DNA of 64,000 nt from Sphingobium sp. B2D3C (GCF_025961835.1 NZ_JAOQOK010000001.1:248001-312000); one strand, 5' to 3'. Shown: positions 15,580 to 27,500, numbered from the stretch's first letter. The notes: generated by a model from the sequence alone, not told the origin. Translations and numbers: made by a program.

Positions 15580-17007
15580 TTATGCGCTGCGCGAGGCGAG
15601 CGGCTGGCCGGGCACCGGGCCGTGCGCCGCCCCCATGGCGCGGATTGCCTCGACCTTTCCGTAAAGCGGAGCCCAATCATCGCGCTCGGCGATGGGCGTC
15701 CAGAGCGCCTCGACTTCTTCGATGTGCATCGAGCAGGGCGCATCGCCGTGCCAATACGGGTGGTCACCGGCGCCGAGCCGTGGGGTGAGGGATTCGCGCG
15801 TGGCCCGCACCTTGTCCCACGCTGCGCCCGAATAACGCGATTCGGCGTGATCGCCACGCCGCCAATCGAAGAAGAAGCGGTCGATCAGCACATCGCTGCC
15901 GCGCAAGGCTTCGACGGCGGCGACCACGAACGCGCGGCCGGCGTCCGGGTCCGGCACTTCGAGGCCCAGCCGCCAGAGGAACCGCTCGATCAGGCGATTC
16001 TCATAAATAGCCGGAAAACGCCGAAGCACCTCGACCAGCGCCTCCGTCTCCGCATGCTCCACCAGCGACTGCGCCAGTTGCGCGACATCCCAGTGGATCG
16101 CCTCAGCCTGACGGGCGAAGGCATAGAGACCGGTCTGATCGAAATAGGCGGCCGTAAAGCCCGGCTCCCAGCGCGGGGTGAAGCGCCATGGCCCATAGTC
16201 GAAGCTCTCGCCCGTGACCGCGATGTTGTCGCTGTTGAGGACGCCATGGACGAACCCGGCGACCATATAGCTCGCGGCGAGGTCGGCCGTGCGCGCGACG
16301 ACCGCCTCCAGCAGCGTGAGCGCGGGCACCTCGCCCGGCTCCACCGCCAGCAGATGGCGCAGGCAATAGTCGATCAGCCGTGCGCTCTCCTCGCGCTGGC
16401 CGAGATAGGCGAGCCGTTGGAAGCTACCGATGCGGATGTGGCAGTGACTGAGCCGCACCATTACCGCCGAGCGCGTGGGGGAAGGCTCGTCGCCGCGCAC
16501 CAGCGGCTCGCCGGTTTCGATGATCGAGAAAGTGCGCGAGGTGGTGACGCCCAGCGCCTCCAGCATTTCGGTCGCGAGGATTTCTCGCACGCCGCCCTTG
16601 AGGGTCAGGCGGCCGTCCGCGGTGCGGCTCCAGGGCGTGCGGCCCGAGCCCTTTGTCCCGAGATCCAGCAATCGGCCTCCGGCCGGCGCGGCCTCGCGCA
16701 TCTGGGCGAACAGAAATCCGCGTCCATCGCCAAGATCGGGATTGTAGGTGCGGAATTGGTGGCCGTGATAGCGCAGCGCCAAGGGTGTCGGCTGCGCGCC
16801 GGGCAGGGGCGTGAAGCGGCCGAAATGGCTGATCCATTGCGCATCGTCGAGCGCCGCCAGCCCCACCGTGCTGGCCGCGCGATCATTGCGGAAGCGGAGG
16901 ATCGTCTGCGGGAAATCCGCCGGTTGCACGGGATCGGCCAGAAAATCCGCAATTGAAGCTATTGCGCGTTCCGGATGAAATATGTCTGTCTTAAGCGCTG
17001 CGTCCAT
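15580..17007 (-). CDS. selO: SelO/YdiU family protein adenylyltransferase (pseudokinase fold)
   Basis: SelO proteins AMPylate Ser/Thr/Tyr of target proteins and take part in redox stress responses. The protein is 475 residues. Family signatures are ALRYHGHQFRTYNPDLGDGR, LLDLGTKGSGRTPWSR, LTLKGGVREILATEML, and FVHGVLNSDNIAVTGESFDYGPW (shown here as separate motifs HGVLNSDN and SFDYGPWRF, the metal-binding Asn/Asp of the inverted active site). The start at 17007 lacks a clear ribosome-binding site. It shares a short, 37-base divergent region with the hydrolase gene at 17045. Confidence 0.92.
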   Translation of the reverse strand: MDAALKTDIFHPERAIASIADFLADPVQPADFPQTILRFRNDRAASTVGLAALDDAQWISHFGRFTPLPGAQPTPLALRYHGHQFRTYNPDLGDGRGFLFAQMREAAPAGGRLLDLGTKGSGRTPWSRTADGRLTLKGGVREILATEMLEALGVTTSRTFSIIETGEPLVRGDEPSPTRSAVMVRLSHCHIRIGSFQRLAYLGQREESARLIDYCLRHLLAVEPGEVPALTLLEAVVARTADLAASYMVAGFVHGVLNSDNIAVTGESFDYGPWRFTPRWEPGFTAAYFDQTGLYAFARQAEAIHWDVAQLAQSLVEHAETEALVEVLRRFPAIYENRLIERFLWRLGLEVPDPDAGRAFVVAAVEALRGSDVLIDRFFFDWRRGDHAESRYSGAAWDKVRATRESLTPRLGAGDHPYWHGDAPCSMHIEEVEALWTPIAERDDWAPLYGKVEAIRAMGAAHGPVPGQPLASRSA

Positions 17008-17044
17008 GCTCTGATATGGGGGGCGCCCCGGGAAAGGATCAAGC

Positions 17045-17911
17045 TTGTCGGGCTATGAAGACAAATATTGGTGGTCGCAGGACAATTTACGGCTGCATTA
17101 CCGGGACTATCCCGGGCGCGACGATGGGCCGCCGATCCTGTGCCTGCCAGGCCTGACGCGCAACGTCCGCGACTTCGAGCCGGTGGCAGAGCGGCTGGCG
17201 GGCGAATGGCGCGTTATCGTGGTGGAACTGCGCGGGCGCGGCGAGAGCGCTTACGCCAAGGACCCGATGAGCTATGTGCCGCTGGTCTATCTGCAGGATC
17301 TGCTCAAGCTGATCGATGAGCTGGCCCTGCCGCGCTTCGTGGGAGTCGGCACGTCGCTCGGCGGGATCATGCTCATGTTGATCGCGGCGACGCGGCGCGG
17401 GAGCCTCGCGGGCGCGCTGCTCAACGATATCGGGCCGGAGATTGCCGAGGAAGGGCTGGAGCGCATCCGGCAAGGGGTCGGTACCGGTAGCGCGCAGCCG
17501 ACCTGGGTTCACGCGGCGCGGGCGGTGGCGGATGTGCAGGGGGTGATCTACCCCGATTACAAGCTGACCGACTGGCTGCGCATCGCCAAGCGGCTATATC
17601 GACTGACGAGCCAGGGGCGCATCGTGCTGGATTATGACCAGCGCCTCGCCGAGCCGTTTCGGGCGCCCGGCGGTGCGGCGGGCGTCGACCTGTGGCCGGC
17701 GTTCGAGGCGATCGGCGACATCCCGCTCACCTTGGTGCGCGGCGCGCTCAGCGATCTGCTGACCGTCCAGACGGCGCAGGCGATGCAAGCGCGCCTGCCG
17801 CAGCTCGATCTGGTGACGGTGCCGCGCGTGGGTCATGCACCCACGCTGGAAGAGCCAGAAGCGGTGGCGGCGCTCGACAGGCTGCTCGACCGGATCAGTG
17901 GGAAGCCATGA
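17045..17911 (+). CDS. alpha/beta hydrolase
   Basis: The protein is 288 residues. The oxyanion region is LCLPGLTRN, the nucleophile elbow is GVGTSLGGIM (Ser), Asp lies in VRGALSDLLT and the His is in VGHAPTLEEPE, giving a complete triad. The lineage resembles small esterases or C-C hydrolases; the substrate is unknown. The start is TTG at 17045 with AAAGGA about 7 bases upstream. Its TGA overlaps the ATG of the glycosyltransferase gene, so the two are coupled. Confidence 0.85.
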   Translation: MSGYEDKYWWSQDNLRLHYRDYPGRDDGPPILCLPGLTRNVRDFEPVAERLAGEWRVIVVELRGRGESAYAKDPMSYVPLVYLQDLLKLIDELALPRFVGVGTSLGGIMLMLIAATRRGSLAGALLNDIGPEIAEEGLERIRQGVGTGSAQPTWVHAARAVADVQGVIYPDYKLTDWLRIAKRLYRLTSQGRIVLDYDQRLAEPFRAPGGAAGVDLWPAFEAIGDIPLTLVRGALSDLLTVQTAQAMQARLPQLDLVTVPRVGHAPTLEEPEAVAALDRLLDRISGKP

Positions 17912-19071
17912 CGCGGCGGGCGGCCCGGCGCGATCTCTCCCGCGAGCCGCTGCGCGTGCTGCAAATTCACCGCACCTTCGATCTGGGCGGCAAGGAAGTG
18001 CGCCTTGCCCGGCTGATGAATCATTGGGGCGCGCGGATGCAGCACGACATCCTACTGGGCGAGCCGGGCGCCACTGCGGCGCAAGCTTTGCTCGACCCTG
18101 CGCTGAAGGTGCGCTTTCTCGATTCGCCCGCGTTGGAGGGGCCAGCGACCTTCGCCCGGTTCAACGCGCTGGCCAAGGCGATGCGCGGCTATGACCTCAT
18201 CCTGAGCTTCAATTGGGGCGCGATCGATGGCGTCATGGCGCACCGTCTCTTCCGCCGGCTGCGCTGCCTGCCGGCGTTGATCCACCACGAAGAGGGCTTC
18301 GATGTGGACGAGGCGTTCGTCCGCCAGGCCGCTCGCAACCGCTATCGCCAGATCGCCTTGCAAGGTGCGCGGGCGCTCGTCGTCCCGTCGGCGCAGTTGG
18401 CGCATATCGCTCAAGCGGAGTGGCGGCAGCCCGCCGAGAAGGTCCACCAGATCCCCAACGGGCTGGATGTCGCCGCCTATGAGGGCACCCGGCCGGTCAC
18501 TGCGATTCCCGGGCTGGTACCGGACGGCCGGCTGATCGTGGGCACCGTCGCAAATCTGCGGGCGGTCAAGAATCTGCCCCGGCTCGTCCGGGCCGTGGCG
18601 CCGCTGCGCGACCGGCTGCGTCTGGTCATCGTGGGTGACGGGGAGGAGCTAGACGCGATCCTGGCGGAGGCGGAGCGGCAGGGGATGCACGATCTGCTGA
18701 TGCCCGGAGCCCTGCCGCGCCCGCAGGATTATGTCGGCGCCTTCGATATTTTCGCATTGTCCTCCGATAGCGAGCAGTTCCCCACTGCCCTGATGGAGGC
18801 GATGGCGGCCGGCCTGCCAGTGGTCGCGACCGACGTCGGCGATACGCTCGGCATGGTCGCGCCGGACAACCGGCCCTTCATCGTGGCCCCCGATGCGATC
18901 GATGATTTTCAGGCTGCCCTTGCAGAACTGGCCGGGAATGCCGATCTGCGTCGGACCATCGGCGCAGCCAATCGCGACAGAGCGAGGCGCTGTTTCGATG
19001 AAGCCGTGATGATCCAGCTCTACGCCCGGCTCTATGGTGAGGGGGTCGGTAACGAACTGGCGTTATTTTGA
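17908..19071 (+). CDS. GT4-type glycosyltransferase
   Basis: The protein is 387 residues with two Rossmann-like halves. The N-terminal half opens with RVLQIHRTFDLGGKEVR. The C-terminal half has the donor-site pattern: VGTVANLRAVKNLPRLV, VIVGDGEELD and the E-x7-E region in SDSEQFPTALMEAMAAGLPVV (ExFPxxLxEA-like). This is the GT4 family, retaining transfer of nucleotide sugars, likely for a surface glycan. ATGA overlap with the upstream hydrolase. No other polysaccharide genes are nearby, so the product is unknown. Confidence 0.85.
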   Translation: MTRRAARRDLSREPLRVLQIHRTFDLGGKEVRLARLMNHWGARMQHDILLGEPGATAAQALLDPALKVRFLDSPALEGPATFARFNALAKAMRGYDLILSFNWGAIDGVMAHRLFRRLRCLPALIHHEEGFDVDEAFVRQAARNRYRQIALQGARALVVPSAQLAHIAQAEWRQPAEKVHQIPNGLDVAAYEGTRPVTAIPGLVPDGRLIVGTVANLRAVKNLPRLVRAVAPLRDRLRLVIVGDGEELDAILAEAERQGMHDLLMPGALPRPQDYVGAFDIFALSSDSEQFPTALMEAMAAGLPVVATDVGDTLGMVAPDNRPFIVAPDAIDDFQAALAELAGNADLRRTIGAANRDRARRCFDEAVMIQLYARLYGEGVGNELALF

Positions 19072-19169
19072 GTTTTGTGGCATTTTAGCACTTGGTTTGA
19101 GGAAAATGCTGGTAAAGGCGCTCGTGGCTGGCTTGCGAAGCTGGCCGATGGGGCACTGAGGAGTTTCAT

Positions 19170-20573
19170 TTGTTCAAGGGCTTGAAGCCGATCGTCTATG
19201 GCGGTCGCGAGGTGTGGCCGGTTATCGAAGGCGGCAAGGGCGTTGCGGTCTCCAATCACATGAGCTCCGGGGCATGGGCTGCCGCTGGCGGCATCGGCAC
19301 CGTGTCGGCCGTGAATGCGGACAGCTATGATGCCGACGGCAATGTCATTCCACAAATCTACCATGGCCGCACGCGCCAGCAGCGCCATGAAGAGCTGATC
19401 GCCTACGCCATCGAAGGTGGTGTGGAGCAGGTGAAGCGCGCTTATGAGATGGCCGGTGGCAAGGGCGCCATCAACATCAACGTGCTCTGGGAAATGGGCG
19501 GCGCGCAGGCCGTGCTGCAAGGCGTGCTGGAGCGCACCAAGGGCATGGTCGCAGGCGTGACCTGCGGGGCCGGCATGCCCTACAAGCTCAGCGAAATTGC
19601 TGCGCAGCATCAGGTCAGCTACCTGCCGATCGTCAGCTCCGGTCGCGCTTTCCGCGCGCTGTGGAAGCGGGCCTATCACAAGGCTGCGGAATGGCTGGGC
19701 GCGGTTGTCTATGAAGATCCGTGGCTGGCCGGTGGCCATAATGGCCTTTCCAATGCGGAAGACCCGACCAAGCCGGAAGATCCCTATCCCCGCGTGAAGG
19801 CGCTGCGCGACACGATGCGCGAGGGCGGCATCAGCGACGAAGTGCCGATCGTGATGGCCGGTGGCGTCTGGTATCTGCGGGACTGGAGCGACTGGATCGA
19901 CAATCCGGAGCTGGGAGCGATTGCCTTCCAGTTCGGCACCCGTCCGCTGCTCACGCAGGAAAGCCCGATTCCGCAGGCGTGGAAGGAGAAGCTGATGACG
20001 CTGGAGGAAGGCGACATCCTCCTCCACCGCTTCTCGCCGACCGGCTTCTATTCCTCCGCGATCCGCAATCCCTTCCTGCGCGATCTCGAGGCGCGCTCGG
20101 AGCGGCAGATCGCCTTCTCCATGGAGGAAGCGGGCGACCACAACCATCAGCTCGATGTCGGCATCAAAGGCCGCAATTACTGGGTGACCCGCAACGATCT
20201 GCTGCGCGCCCGCGAGTGGGTGCTGCAGGGCTATGAGACTGCGCTCAAGACGCCCGACAACACGCTGGTCTTCGTGACCGACGAGGACCGGGCTGTCATC
20301 CGCAAGGATCAGGCCGATTGCATGGGCTGCCTCTCGCACTGCGGTTTTTCGTCGTGGAAGGACCATGACGATTATTCGACCGGTCGCCTCGCCGATCCGC
20401 GCAGCTTCTGCATCCAGAAGACCCTGCAGGATGCGGTGCATGGCGGCGATGTCGACAAGAACCTGCTGTTCGCCGGCCATGGCGCCTATCGCTTCAAGCA
20501 GGACCCCTTCTACTCCAACGGGTTCGTGCCGACCGTGAAGCAACTGGTCGACCGCATCCTCACCGGGGATTGA
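19170..20573 (+). CDS. nitronate monooxygenase (2-nitropropane dioxygenase) family flavoprotein
   Basis: The protein is 467 residues, an FMN TIM-barrel of the NMO family. Visible segments are SNHMSSGAWAAAGGIGTVSA, VAGVTCGAGMP, IVSSGRAFRALWKRA, WLAGGHNGLSN (the His position used as base in NMOs) and VMAGGVWYL. The C-terminal third is longer than class I NMOs and carries a Cys-rich DCMGCLSHCGFSSW motif, suggesting a metal or disulfide site. The start is TTG at 19170 with AGGAG 6 bases upstream. The next gene (DUF2093) begins within its stop codon. Confidence 0.82.
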   Translation: MFKGLKPIVYGGREVWPVIEGGKGVAVSNHMSSGAWAAAGGIGTVSAVNADSYDADGNVIPQIYHGRTRQQRHEELIAYAIEGGVEQVKRAYEMAGGKGAININVLWEMGGAQAVLQGVLERTKGMVAGVTCGAGMPYKLSEIAAQHQVSYLPIVSSGRAFRALWKRAYHKAAEWLGAVVYEDPWLAGGHNGLSNAEDPTKPEDPYPRVKALRDTMREGGISDEVPIVMAGGVWYLRDWSDWIDNPELGAIAFQFGTRPLLTQESPIPQAWKEKLMTLEEGDILLHRFSPTGFYSSAIRNPFLRDLEARSERQIAFSMEEAGDHNHQLDVGIKGRNYWVTRNDLLRAREWVLQGYETALKTPDNTLVFVTDEDRAVIRKDQADCMGCLSHCGFSSWKDHDDYSTGRLADPRSFCIQKTLQDAVHGGDVDKNLLFAGHGAYRFKQDPFYSNGFVPTVKQLVDRILTGD

Positions 20574-20779
20574 TGAGCATGATGCGCACGCCGGACATGC
20601 CGGGCCTCGCTATCCTCAAATATCGTGCGGCGGATTATCAGGTGGTCCGCTCGGGCCGTTTCGTGATCTGCGCCGTGAGCGGGGTGGAAATCCCGCTCGG
20701 CGAACTCGCTTACTGGAGCGAAGCGCGGCAGGAAGCGTATCGCAGCGCGATTGAGGCGACGAAGGCGCTGGCGGGTTAA
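20573..20779 (+). CDS. DUF2093 domain protein
   Basis: The protein is 68 residues. The fold-defining pattern YRAADYQVVRSGRFVICAV, IPLGELAYWSEARQEAY matches DUF2093, a short alphaproteobacterial family of unknown role. The first ATG overlaps the TGA of the nitronate monooxygenase-like gene (TGATG), so it is likely translated by coupling and may work with that protein. Confidence 0.8.
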   Translation: MSMMRTPDMPGLAILKYRAADYQVVRSGRFVICAVSGVEIPLGELAYWSEARQEAYRSAIEATKALAG

Positions 20780-20813
20780 AGAGCGGAAGCCAGCCCCACC
20801 TTATCCCTTTCTC

Positions 20814-20898
20814 GTCACTCCGGACTTGATCCGGGGTCTCGCAGCCATTTGCGGTGAGCGAAGAAGAAGCGGGGTCCCGGATCAAGTCCGGGATGACG
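20814..20898. repeat. palindromic intergenic repeat, GTCA-CCGG-CTTGATCCGG family
   Basis: CACTCCGGACTTGATCCGGG and its inverse CCCGGATCAAGTCCGGGATG are separated by about 45 bases. The same arms recur at 32254-32361 and, as one arm, inside ileS (56404-56434). It lies between DUF2093 and a convergent dehydrogenase gene. Confidence 0.75.
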
Positions 20899-20922
20899 TG
20901 AGGTTAGGAGCGAGCTGTTCGC

Positions 20923-21921
20923 TCAAACCCAGCCTTCGAGAATCTGATCCGGCGGCCGGTCGCCGCCGACCCACATGCGGATGTTGGCGATCACTCGTTC
21001 GCCCGAGGCGATGCGGCCCTCGAAGGTCGCCGAGCCCATATGCGGGGTCATCACCACATTGGGGAGAGCGAGCAGGCGCGGGTCGATCTGCGGCTCGAAC
21101 TCCCACACATCGAGGCCGGCGCCGGCAAGCTGCCCGGCCTCCAGCGCTTCGATCAACGCTTCCTCGTCCACGATGCCGCCGCGCGAGGCGTTGATAAGAT
21201 AGACATGGGGACGCAATAGCCCGATGCGGCGCCGGTCGATCAGGTTCTCGCTCTGCGCATTGCGCGGCGTGTGGATCGTCAGGATGTCGATGCTGCGCAG
21301 CATCTCGTCGAGGTCGGGGTGCCAGATCGCATCCACTTCCTGCTCCGCCACCTCGGGCAGGCGGTGGCGATTATGGTAGTGGATGGAGAGGCCAAAGGCG
21401 CGGGCACGGCGGGCGACGGCGCGGCCGATGCGGCCCATGCCGGCGATGCCGAGCGCCTTGCCGCCGATGCGGTGACCGAGCATGTTGCTGGGGCTCCAGC
21501 CGGTCCACTCGCCGGAGCGCACCAGCTTCTCGCCCTCGGCCAGGCGGCGCGGCACCGAGACGATGAGCGCCATGGTCATGTCCGCCGTGTCCTCGGTCAG
21601 CACGCCGGGCGTGTTGGTGACGATGATGTTCTTCGCGCGGGCGGCGGGCAGGGCGATGTGGTTCACGCCGGCGCCATAATTGGCGATCAGCTGCAGCGCA
21701 TCGCCTGCGCCGGCGATCAGATCGGCATCGAGATCGTCCGTCACGGTGGGCACCAGCACGTCGCATTGCTGCATGGCCTCATGCAACTCGGCGCGGGTCA
21801 TAGGATGATCGTCGACATTGAAGCGGGCGTCGAACAGTTCGCCCAGCCGGGCTTCCACCGCTTGCGGCAGACGCCGCGTCACGATCACGCGGGGCGAAGC
21901 GGGCCGGGGACGCCTGGACAT
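20923..21921 (-). CDS. D-isomer-specific 2-hydroxyacid dehydrogenase
   Basis: The protein is 332 residues and resembles glyoxylate/hydroxypyruvate reductases. The NAD(P) site is LGIAGMGRIGRAVARRARAF (GxGxxG). The catalytic Arg lies in INASRGGIVDEEAL, Glu in FEPQIDP and His in TPHMGSAT. The ATG at 21921 was preferred to the in-frame one at 21963 because MSRRP fits family lengths better; neither has a good Shine-Dalgarno. It is a soluble cytoplasmic enzyme. The 132-base divergent gap to the SH3 gene has no clear operator. Confidence 0.85.
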   Translation of the reverse strand: MSRRPRPASPRVIVTRRLPQAVEARLGELFDARFNVDDHPMTRAELHEAMQQCDVLVPTVTDDLDADLIAGAGDALQLIANYGAGVNHIALPAARAKNIIVTNTPGVLTEDTADMTMALIVSVPRRLAEGEKLVRSGEWTGWSPSNMLGHRIGGKALGIAGMGRIGRAVARRARAFGLSIHYHNRHRLPEVAEQEVDAIWHPDLDEMLRSIDILTIHTPRNAQSENLIDRRRIGLLRPHVYLINASRGGIVDEEALIEALEAGQLAGAGLDVWEFEPQIDPRLLALPNVVMTPHMGSATFEGRIASGERVIANIRMWVGGDRPPDQILEGWV

Positions 21922-22053
21922 GGGGCGGGAATGCTCAGCCGAGCGCGGAAAGGCAAGCGGCAATTCGCATGCGGCTGCTTCCGGTTGATGCCATGCGGTG
22001 GCCGTGGCAGAAGCGGGCCTTATGGTGTGGGCATTTTCCGGGAGATCGATGGC

Positions 22054-22539
22054 ATGAACGCGCGCGGGCTATTTACGGCTTTTGCGGCGCTGGCCCTGGG
22101 AGTGGGGCTCGGGCTGGGCGCTGCCGACGCGCAGGCGCAAACCGGTCGCCCAACGCCCTATTGGGCCTCACTCTCCAAGGGGGAGGCCAAGATGCGCGTG
22201 GGGCCGAGCGCCGACTATCCGGCGAGCTGGATCTACCGCCAGCGCGACCTGCCGGTGAAGGTGGTCGAGGTCTATACCAATTGGCGCAAGATCGAGGATC
22301 CGGACGGCACGCAGGGCTGGATGCACGTGCGGCTGCTCAAGGATGAAGCGACCGCGATCGTGAAGGATAATATCGCCCAGATGCGCGACGGCCCCTCCGA
22401 GAGCGCCCGCCTTCTGTTCCGGCTGGCGCCGGGCGTCGTGGGGCGGCTCTCGGGCTGTTCGGATGGCTGGTGCGCGATGGAGGTGAACGGCCGGCGCGGC
22501 TATGTGCAGGCCGCGAGCTTGTGGGGCGCGCTGGACTGA
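22054..22539 (+). CDS. SH3-domain periplasmic protein
   Basis: The protein is 161 residues. A signal peptide is evident (MNARGLFTAFAALALGVGL, with cleavage after ADAQA). Two bacterial SH3-type repeats follow: KMRVGPSADYPASWIYRQRD and AQMRDGPSESARLLFRLAPG, each with the RxGPSxxY/A core, as in the SH3_4 family. Likely peptidoglycan- or envelope-associated; no catalytic domain. GGGAG lies 10 bases before ATG. Confidence 0.82.
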   Translation: MNARGLFTAFAALALGVGLGLGAADAQAQTGRPTPYWASLSKGEAKMRVGPSADYPASWIYRQRDLPVKVVEVYTNWRKIEDPDGTQGWMHVRLLKDEATAIVKDNIAQMRDGPSESARLLFRLAPGVVGRLSGCSDGWCAMEVNGRRGYVQAASLWGALD

Positions 22540-22593
22540 CGGAAGCCTCGGCGTGGGCGTGCCCATCAAGGCACGCCAGCGGCGCCTCTCCGA

Positions 22594-23211
22594 TTATCGC
22601 GGAAGCGTCGCAGCTTCCCTCGCCAGCGCTTCTACGGCTGCGGGGTCAAGCGGCCCCTTGGGCACGACCCAGCTTCCGCCCACGCACCCGACGAACGGCT
22701 GGGCCAGCCATTCCGGCGCATTGGCCGCCGTGATGCCGCCGGTGGGGCAGAAGCGCACGCCGCCGAACGGCGCCGCCAAGGCTTTGAGCGCGGGCAGGCC
22801 GCCGCTAGTCGAGGCCGGGAAGAATTTGAAGCGCTCAAGTCCCAGATCCAGTCCGCGCATGATGTCCGCCGCCGTGGCGACGCCCGGGAGCAGGGTGGCG
22901 CCATTGGCGATCGCGGCCTTGCCAAGCGGCTCGGTGAGGCCGGGCGACACGATGAACTGCGCGCCCGCCTCCAGCGCCTGATCGAGCTGGCGGGGGTTGA
23001 GCACGGTGCCGGCCCCGACCACGGCGCCGGGCACTTGTGCCATTTCGCGCATCACCTCGAGCGCGACGGGGGTGCGCATGGTGACCTCGAGGGCCGGCAG
23101 ACCTCCGGCGACCAGCGCCTGCGCCAGCGGGACGGCATCCGCCACGGACTCCACGATCAGTACCGGGATCACCGGTGCCAGCGCCATTACGTCATCGACA
23201 GTCATGCTCAT
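22594..23211 (-). CDS. eda: 2-keto-3-deoxy-6-phosphogluconate aldolase
   Basis: The last step of the Entner-Doudoroff route: KDPG to pyruvate and glyceraldehyde-3-phosphate. The TIM-barrel has 205 residues. The Schiff-base Lys is in RFKFFPAST and the proton-shuttle Glu in ALEVTMRTP; CPTGGI and GGSWVVP line the phosphate site. ATG 23211 overlaps the glk stop (ATGA) and has GGGAG 8 bases upstream, better than ATG 23229. It is the last gene of zwf-edd-glk-eda. Confidence 0.95.
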   Translation of the reverse strand: MSMTVDDVMALAPVIPVLIVESVADAVPLAQALVAGGLPALEVTMRTPVALEVMREMAQVPGAVVGAGTVLNPRQLDQALEAGAQFIVSPGLTEPLGKAAIANGATLLPGVATAADIMRGLDLGLERFKFFPASTSGGLPALKALAAPFGGVRFCPTGGITAANAPEWLAQPFVGCVGGSWVVPKGPLDPAAVEALAREAATLPR

Positions 23212-24175
23212 GCTTTCTTCTCCCGCCATGCAGCGGCGGCGCCATAAAGGCCAATTTCAGGATGGGTTGCCAAGCGAACCGGAATGGTTCTCATCAAGGC
23301 TTCGAAGCGACCCTTTGCGGTAAAGCGGTCATGGAAGGCGCTATTGTTCACGAGGAAGTCGCGCATCCGCTGCGTCAGTCCGCCGGCCAGCACCACATGA
23401 TGCGGCCCTTGCGCCAGTGCGAGGTCGCCGGCCGTGGCGCCATAGCTCATGCACAGCCGCTCCAGCGCCGTGCGGGCGAGGGGATTGCTGCCATCCAGAG
23501 CGGCGGCCCACAGGTCCGCGTCGTTCATCAGCGTGACCGGCGCCTGGCTGATCGTCGCCAGCGCCCGGTAGAGTGTATTGAGCCCCGGTCCGGAGACGAT
23601 CCGCTCCGTCGAGACCCGCACGAGATCGGTGCGCAACTGCGCGAGAATGCGGCCCTCCAGCGCGTCGAGCGGCGCAAAGTCCACATGGCCGCCCTCGGTC
23701 GCGACGATATGCGGCATGCCCTCGTCAAAGGCGATCATCGCCACGCCAAGACCGGTCCCGGGGCCAAGAATGGTCACCGAGCCATTTTCAGGAAAGGCCT
23801 CGTCGGGCCCGAAGAGCAACGGCAGATCGTTGAGCGGCAGCCGCGCAATGGCGTGGGCCACCGCCTCGAAGTCATTGACCAGCCGCACCGCCGCAACGCC
23901 GAGATCATCGGCCAGCTGGGCGGGACGGATGATCCAGCTTGAGTTGGTGAGCTTGATGACCTCCCGCCCGATGGCCGTGGCGAAGGCGATGGAGACCCTC
24001 TCCGGTGCTGGCCCATCGTCATCGGCCAGAAAGGCCTGCCAGCAGCTTTGCAGGCTGGCATGATCCGCGACCTTGTATTTGCGCACGGTGCCCAGCGTGG
24101 GCACGCCGCGCGCATCGAGCGTGGCACGGGCGAAGCGGGCATTGGTGCCACCAATATCGGCGGCGACGAGATCGG

Positions 24176-24179
<4 letters not shown>
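23208..24179 (-). CDS. glk: glucokinase
   Basis: ATP-dependent phosphorylation of glucose. The protein is 323 residues, of the ASKHA fold and the proteobacterial Glk family. Motifs: [13 protein letters not shown] (phosphate-1), the [10 protein letters not shown] catalytic-Asp region, [10 protein letters not shown], and [13 protein letters not shown] overlaps join it to edd upstream and eda downstream, so glucose is fed directly into the ED pathway by one transcript. Confidence 0.95.
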
Positions 24180-25997
<1,818 letters not shown>

Positions 25998-26005
<8 letters not shown>

Positions 26006-27500
26006 ACCAGCTTGCTCCATCGCGCTCGATCAAGGCAATGCCGGCGGATGGCCCCCAGGTGCCGGCGGCATAATGCACGACTTGCTGACCGGATTCCTGC
26101 CAGCTCTGGGTGATGGAATCGATCCATGTCCACTGCGCTTCCACCTCGTCGCGGCGCACGAACAATGTGGTGTCGCCCTCCAGCAGATCCAACAGCAGCC
26201 GCTCATAGGCGATCCGGCGACGCTCGCCGGCAAAGGCGTGGGTGAGCGAGACGTCGAGGCCGACCTCCTGCAGCTTTACCCCATCGCGATCCAGCCCCGG
26301 CCGCTTGGCCATGATGCACAGGCGGATGTTCTCGTCCGGCTGCAGGCGGATGATCAGCGAATTGGGTTCCAGCGCGCGATCATAGCCGTTGCGGCGGAAA
26401 ATGCTGTGCGTCACCGGCTTGAACTGGATGAGAATTTCCGACTGGCGGTTGGGCATACACTTGCCGGTGCGCAGGTAGAACGGCACGCCCGTCCAGCGCC
26501 AATTGTCGATATGGGCCTTCAACGCCACGAAGGTCTCGGTATCGCTCTCCTTGCCCAGTTCCTCGGCATAGCCGGCGATGATCTTGCCCTTCACCGCGCC
26601 GTCGCGATACTGGCCGCGCACGCTGTGGGTGCGGACGGTTTCGGGCGTCATCGGCCGCAGCGAGCGCAGCGCCTTCACCTTCTCGTCGCGCACCGAGGTG
26701 GAATCCATCCGCGCGGGCGGCTCCATGGCGATGATCGAGAGGATCTGGAGCATGTGGTTCTGCACCATGTCCTTGAGCGCACCGACACCGTCATAATAAG
26801 AGACGCGACCCTCCAGCCCGACCGTCTCGGCGACGGTGATCTGGACATGATCGATCGCGCCCCCGTTCCACAGCGGCTCGAACAGGCGGTTGCCAAAGCG
26901 CAGCGCCATCAGGTTCTGCACCGTTTCCTTGCCCAGATAATGGTCGACGCGGAAAATCTGCTCTTCATCGAACAGGTCGCCAATGGCGTCGTTTACCACC
27001 TTGGACGAGGCGAGATCCTTGCCGATGGGTTTTTCCATGGCAATGCGGGTGTGCGCATCGACCAGACCCGCAGCTGCGAGGCCCTGAGCGGTGGGCGCAA
27101 AGAGCGAGGGCGGGGTGGACAGATAGACTGCGATGGGACCATCGCCGAGCGCCTTCGCCCGTTTCGCCAGCGCATCGAAATGCGCCTGTTCGCCGGCCGA
27201 CACGGCGCAATAGCTGATCTTTTCGAGAAAAGCGGTAACGCGCGCCTCATCATGATGCTCGTCGGCGAGATAGGTCGCCAGCGCCTTGCGGATGGTGTCA
27301 CGAAAGGCCGCGTCATCCATCTCGGACCGACCGGAGGCGAGGATGTTGAACGGCTCGGGCAGCAGCCCGTCACACAGCAGATGGTAGAGCGAAGGAAACA
27401 GCATCCGGTGCGCCAGATCGCCGGTGGCGCCGAACAGGATGAGTGTCGCGGACTTTTCGAACAAGACTGGGGACCCTTCGTGGCCTGATGAATTGCGCAC
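25998..27500 (-). CDS. zwf: glucose-6-phosphate 1-dehydrogenase
   Basis: First gene of the zwf-edd-glk-eda operon. The protein is about 500 residues. The NADP fingerprint is [15 protein letters not shown], the substrate and active-site signature [13 protein letters not shown], and the EKPIGKD segment is present. The longest frame starts with GTG at 27500, whose ribosome site is poor; a TTG at 27464, with AAGGG about 9 bases upstream, would give a protein starting just before the NADP loop and is a real alternative. Confidence 0.93.
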
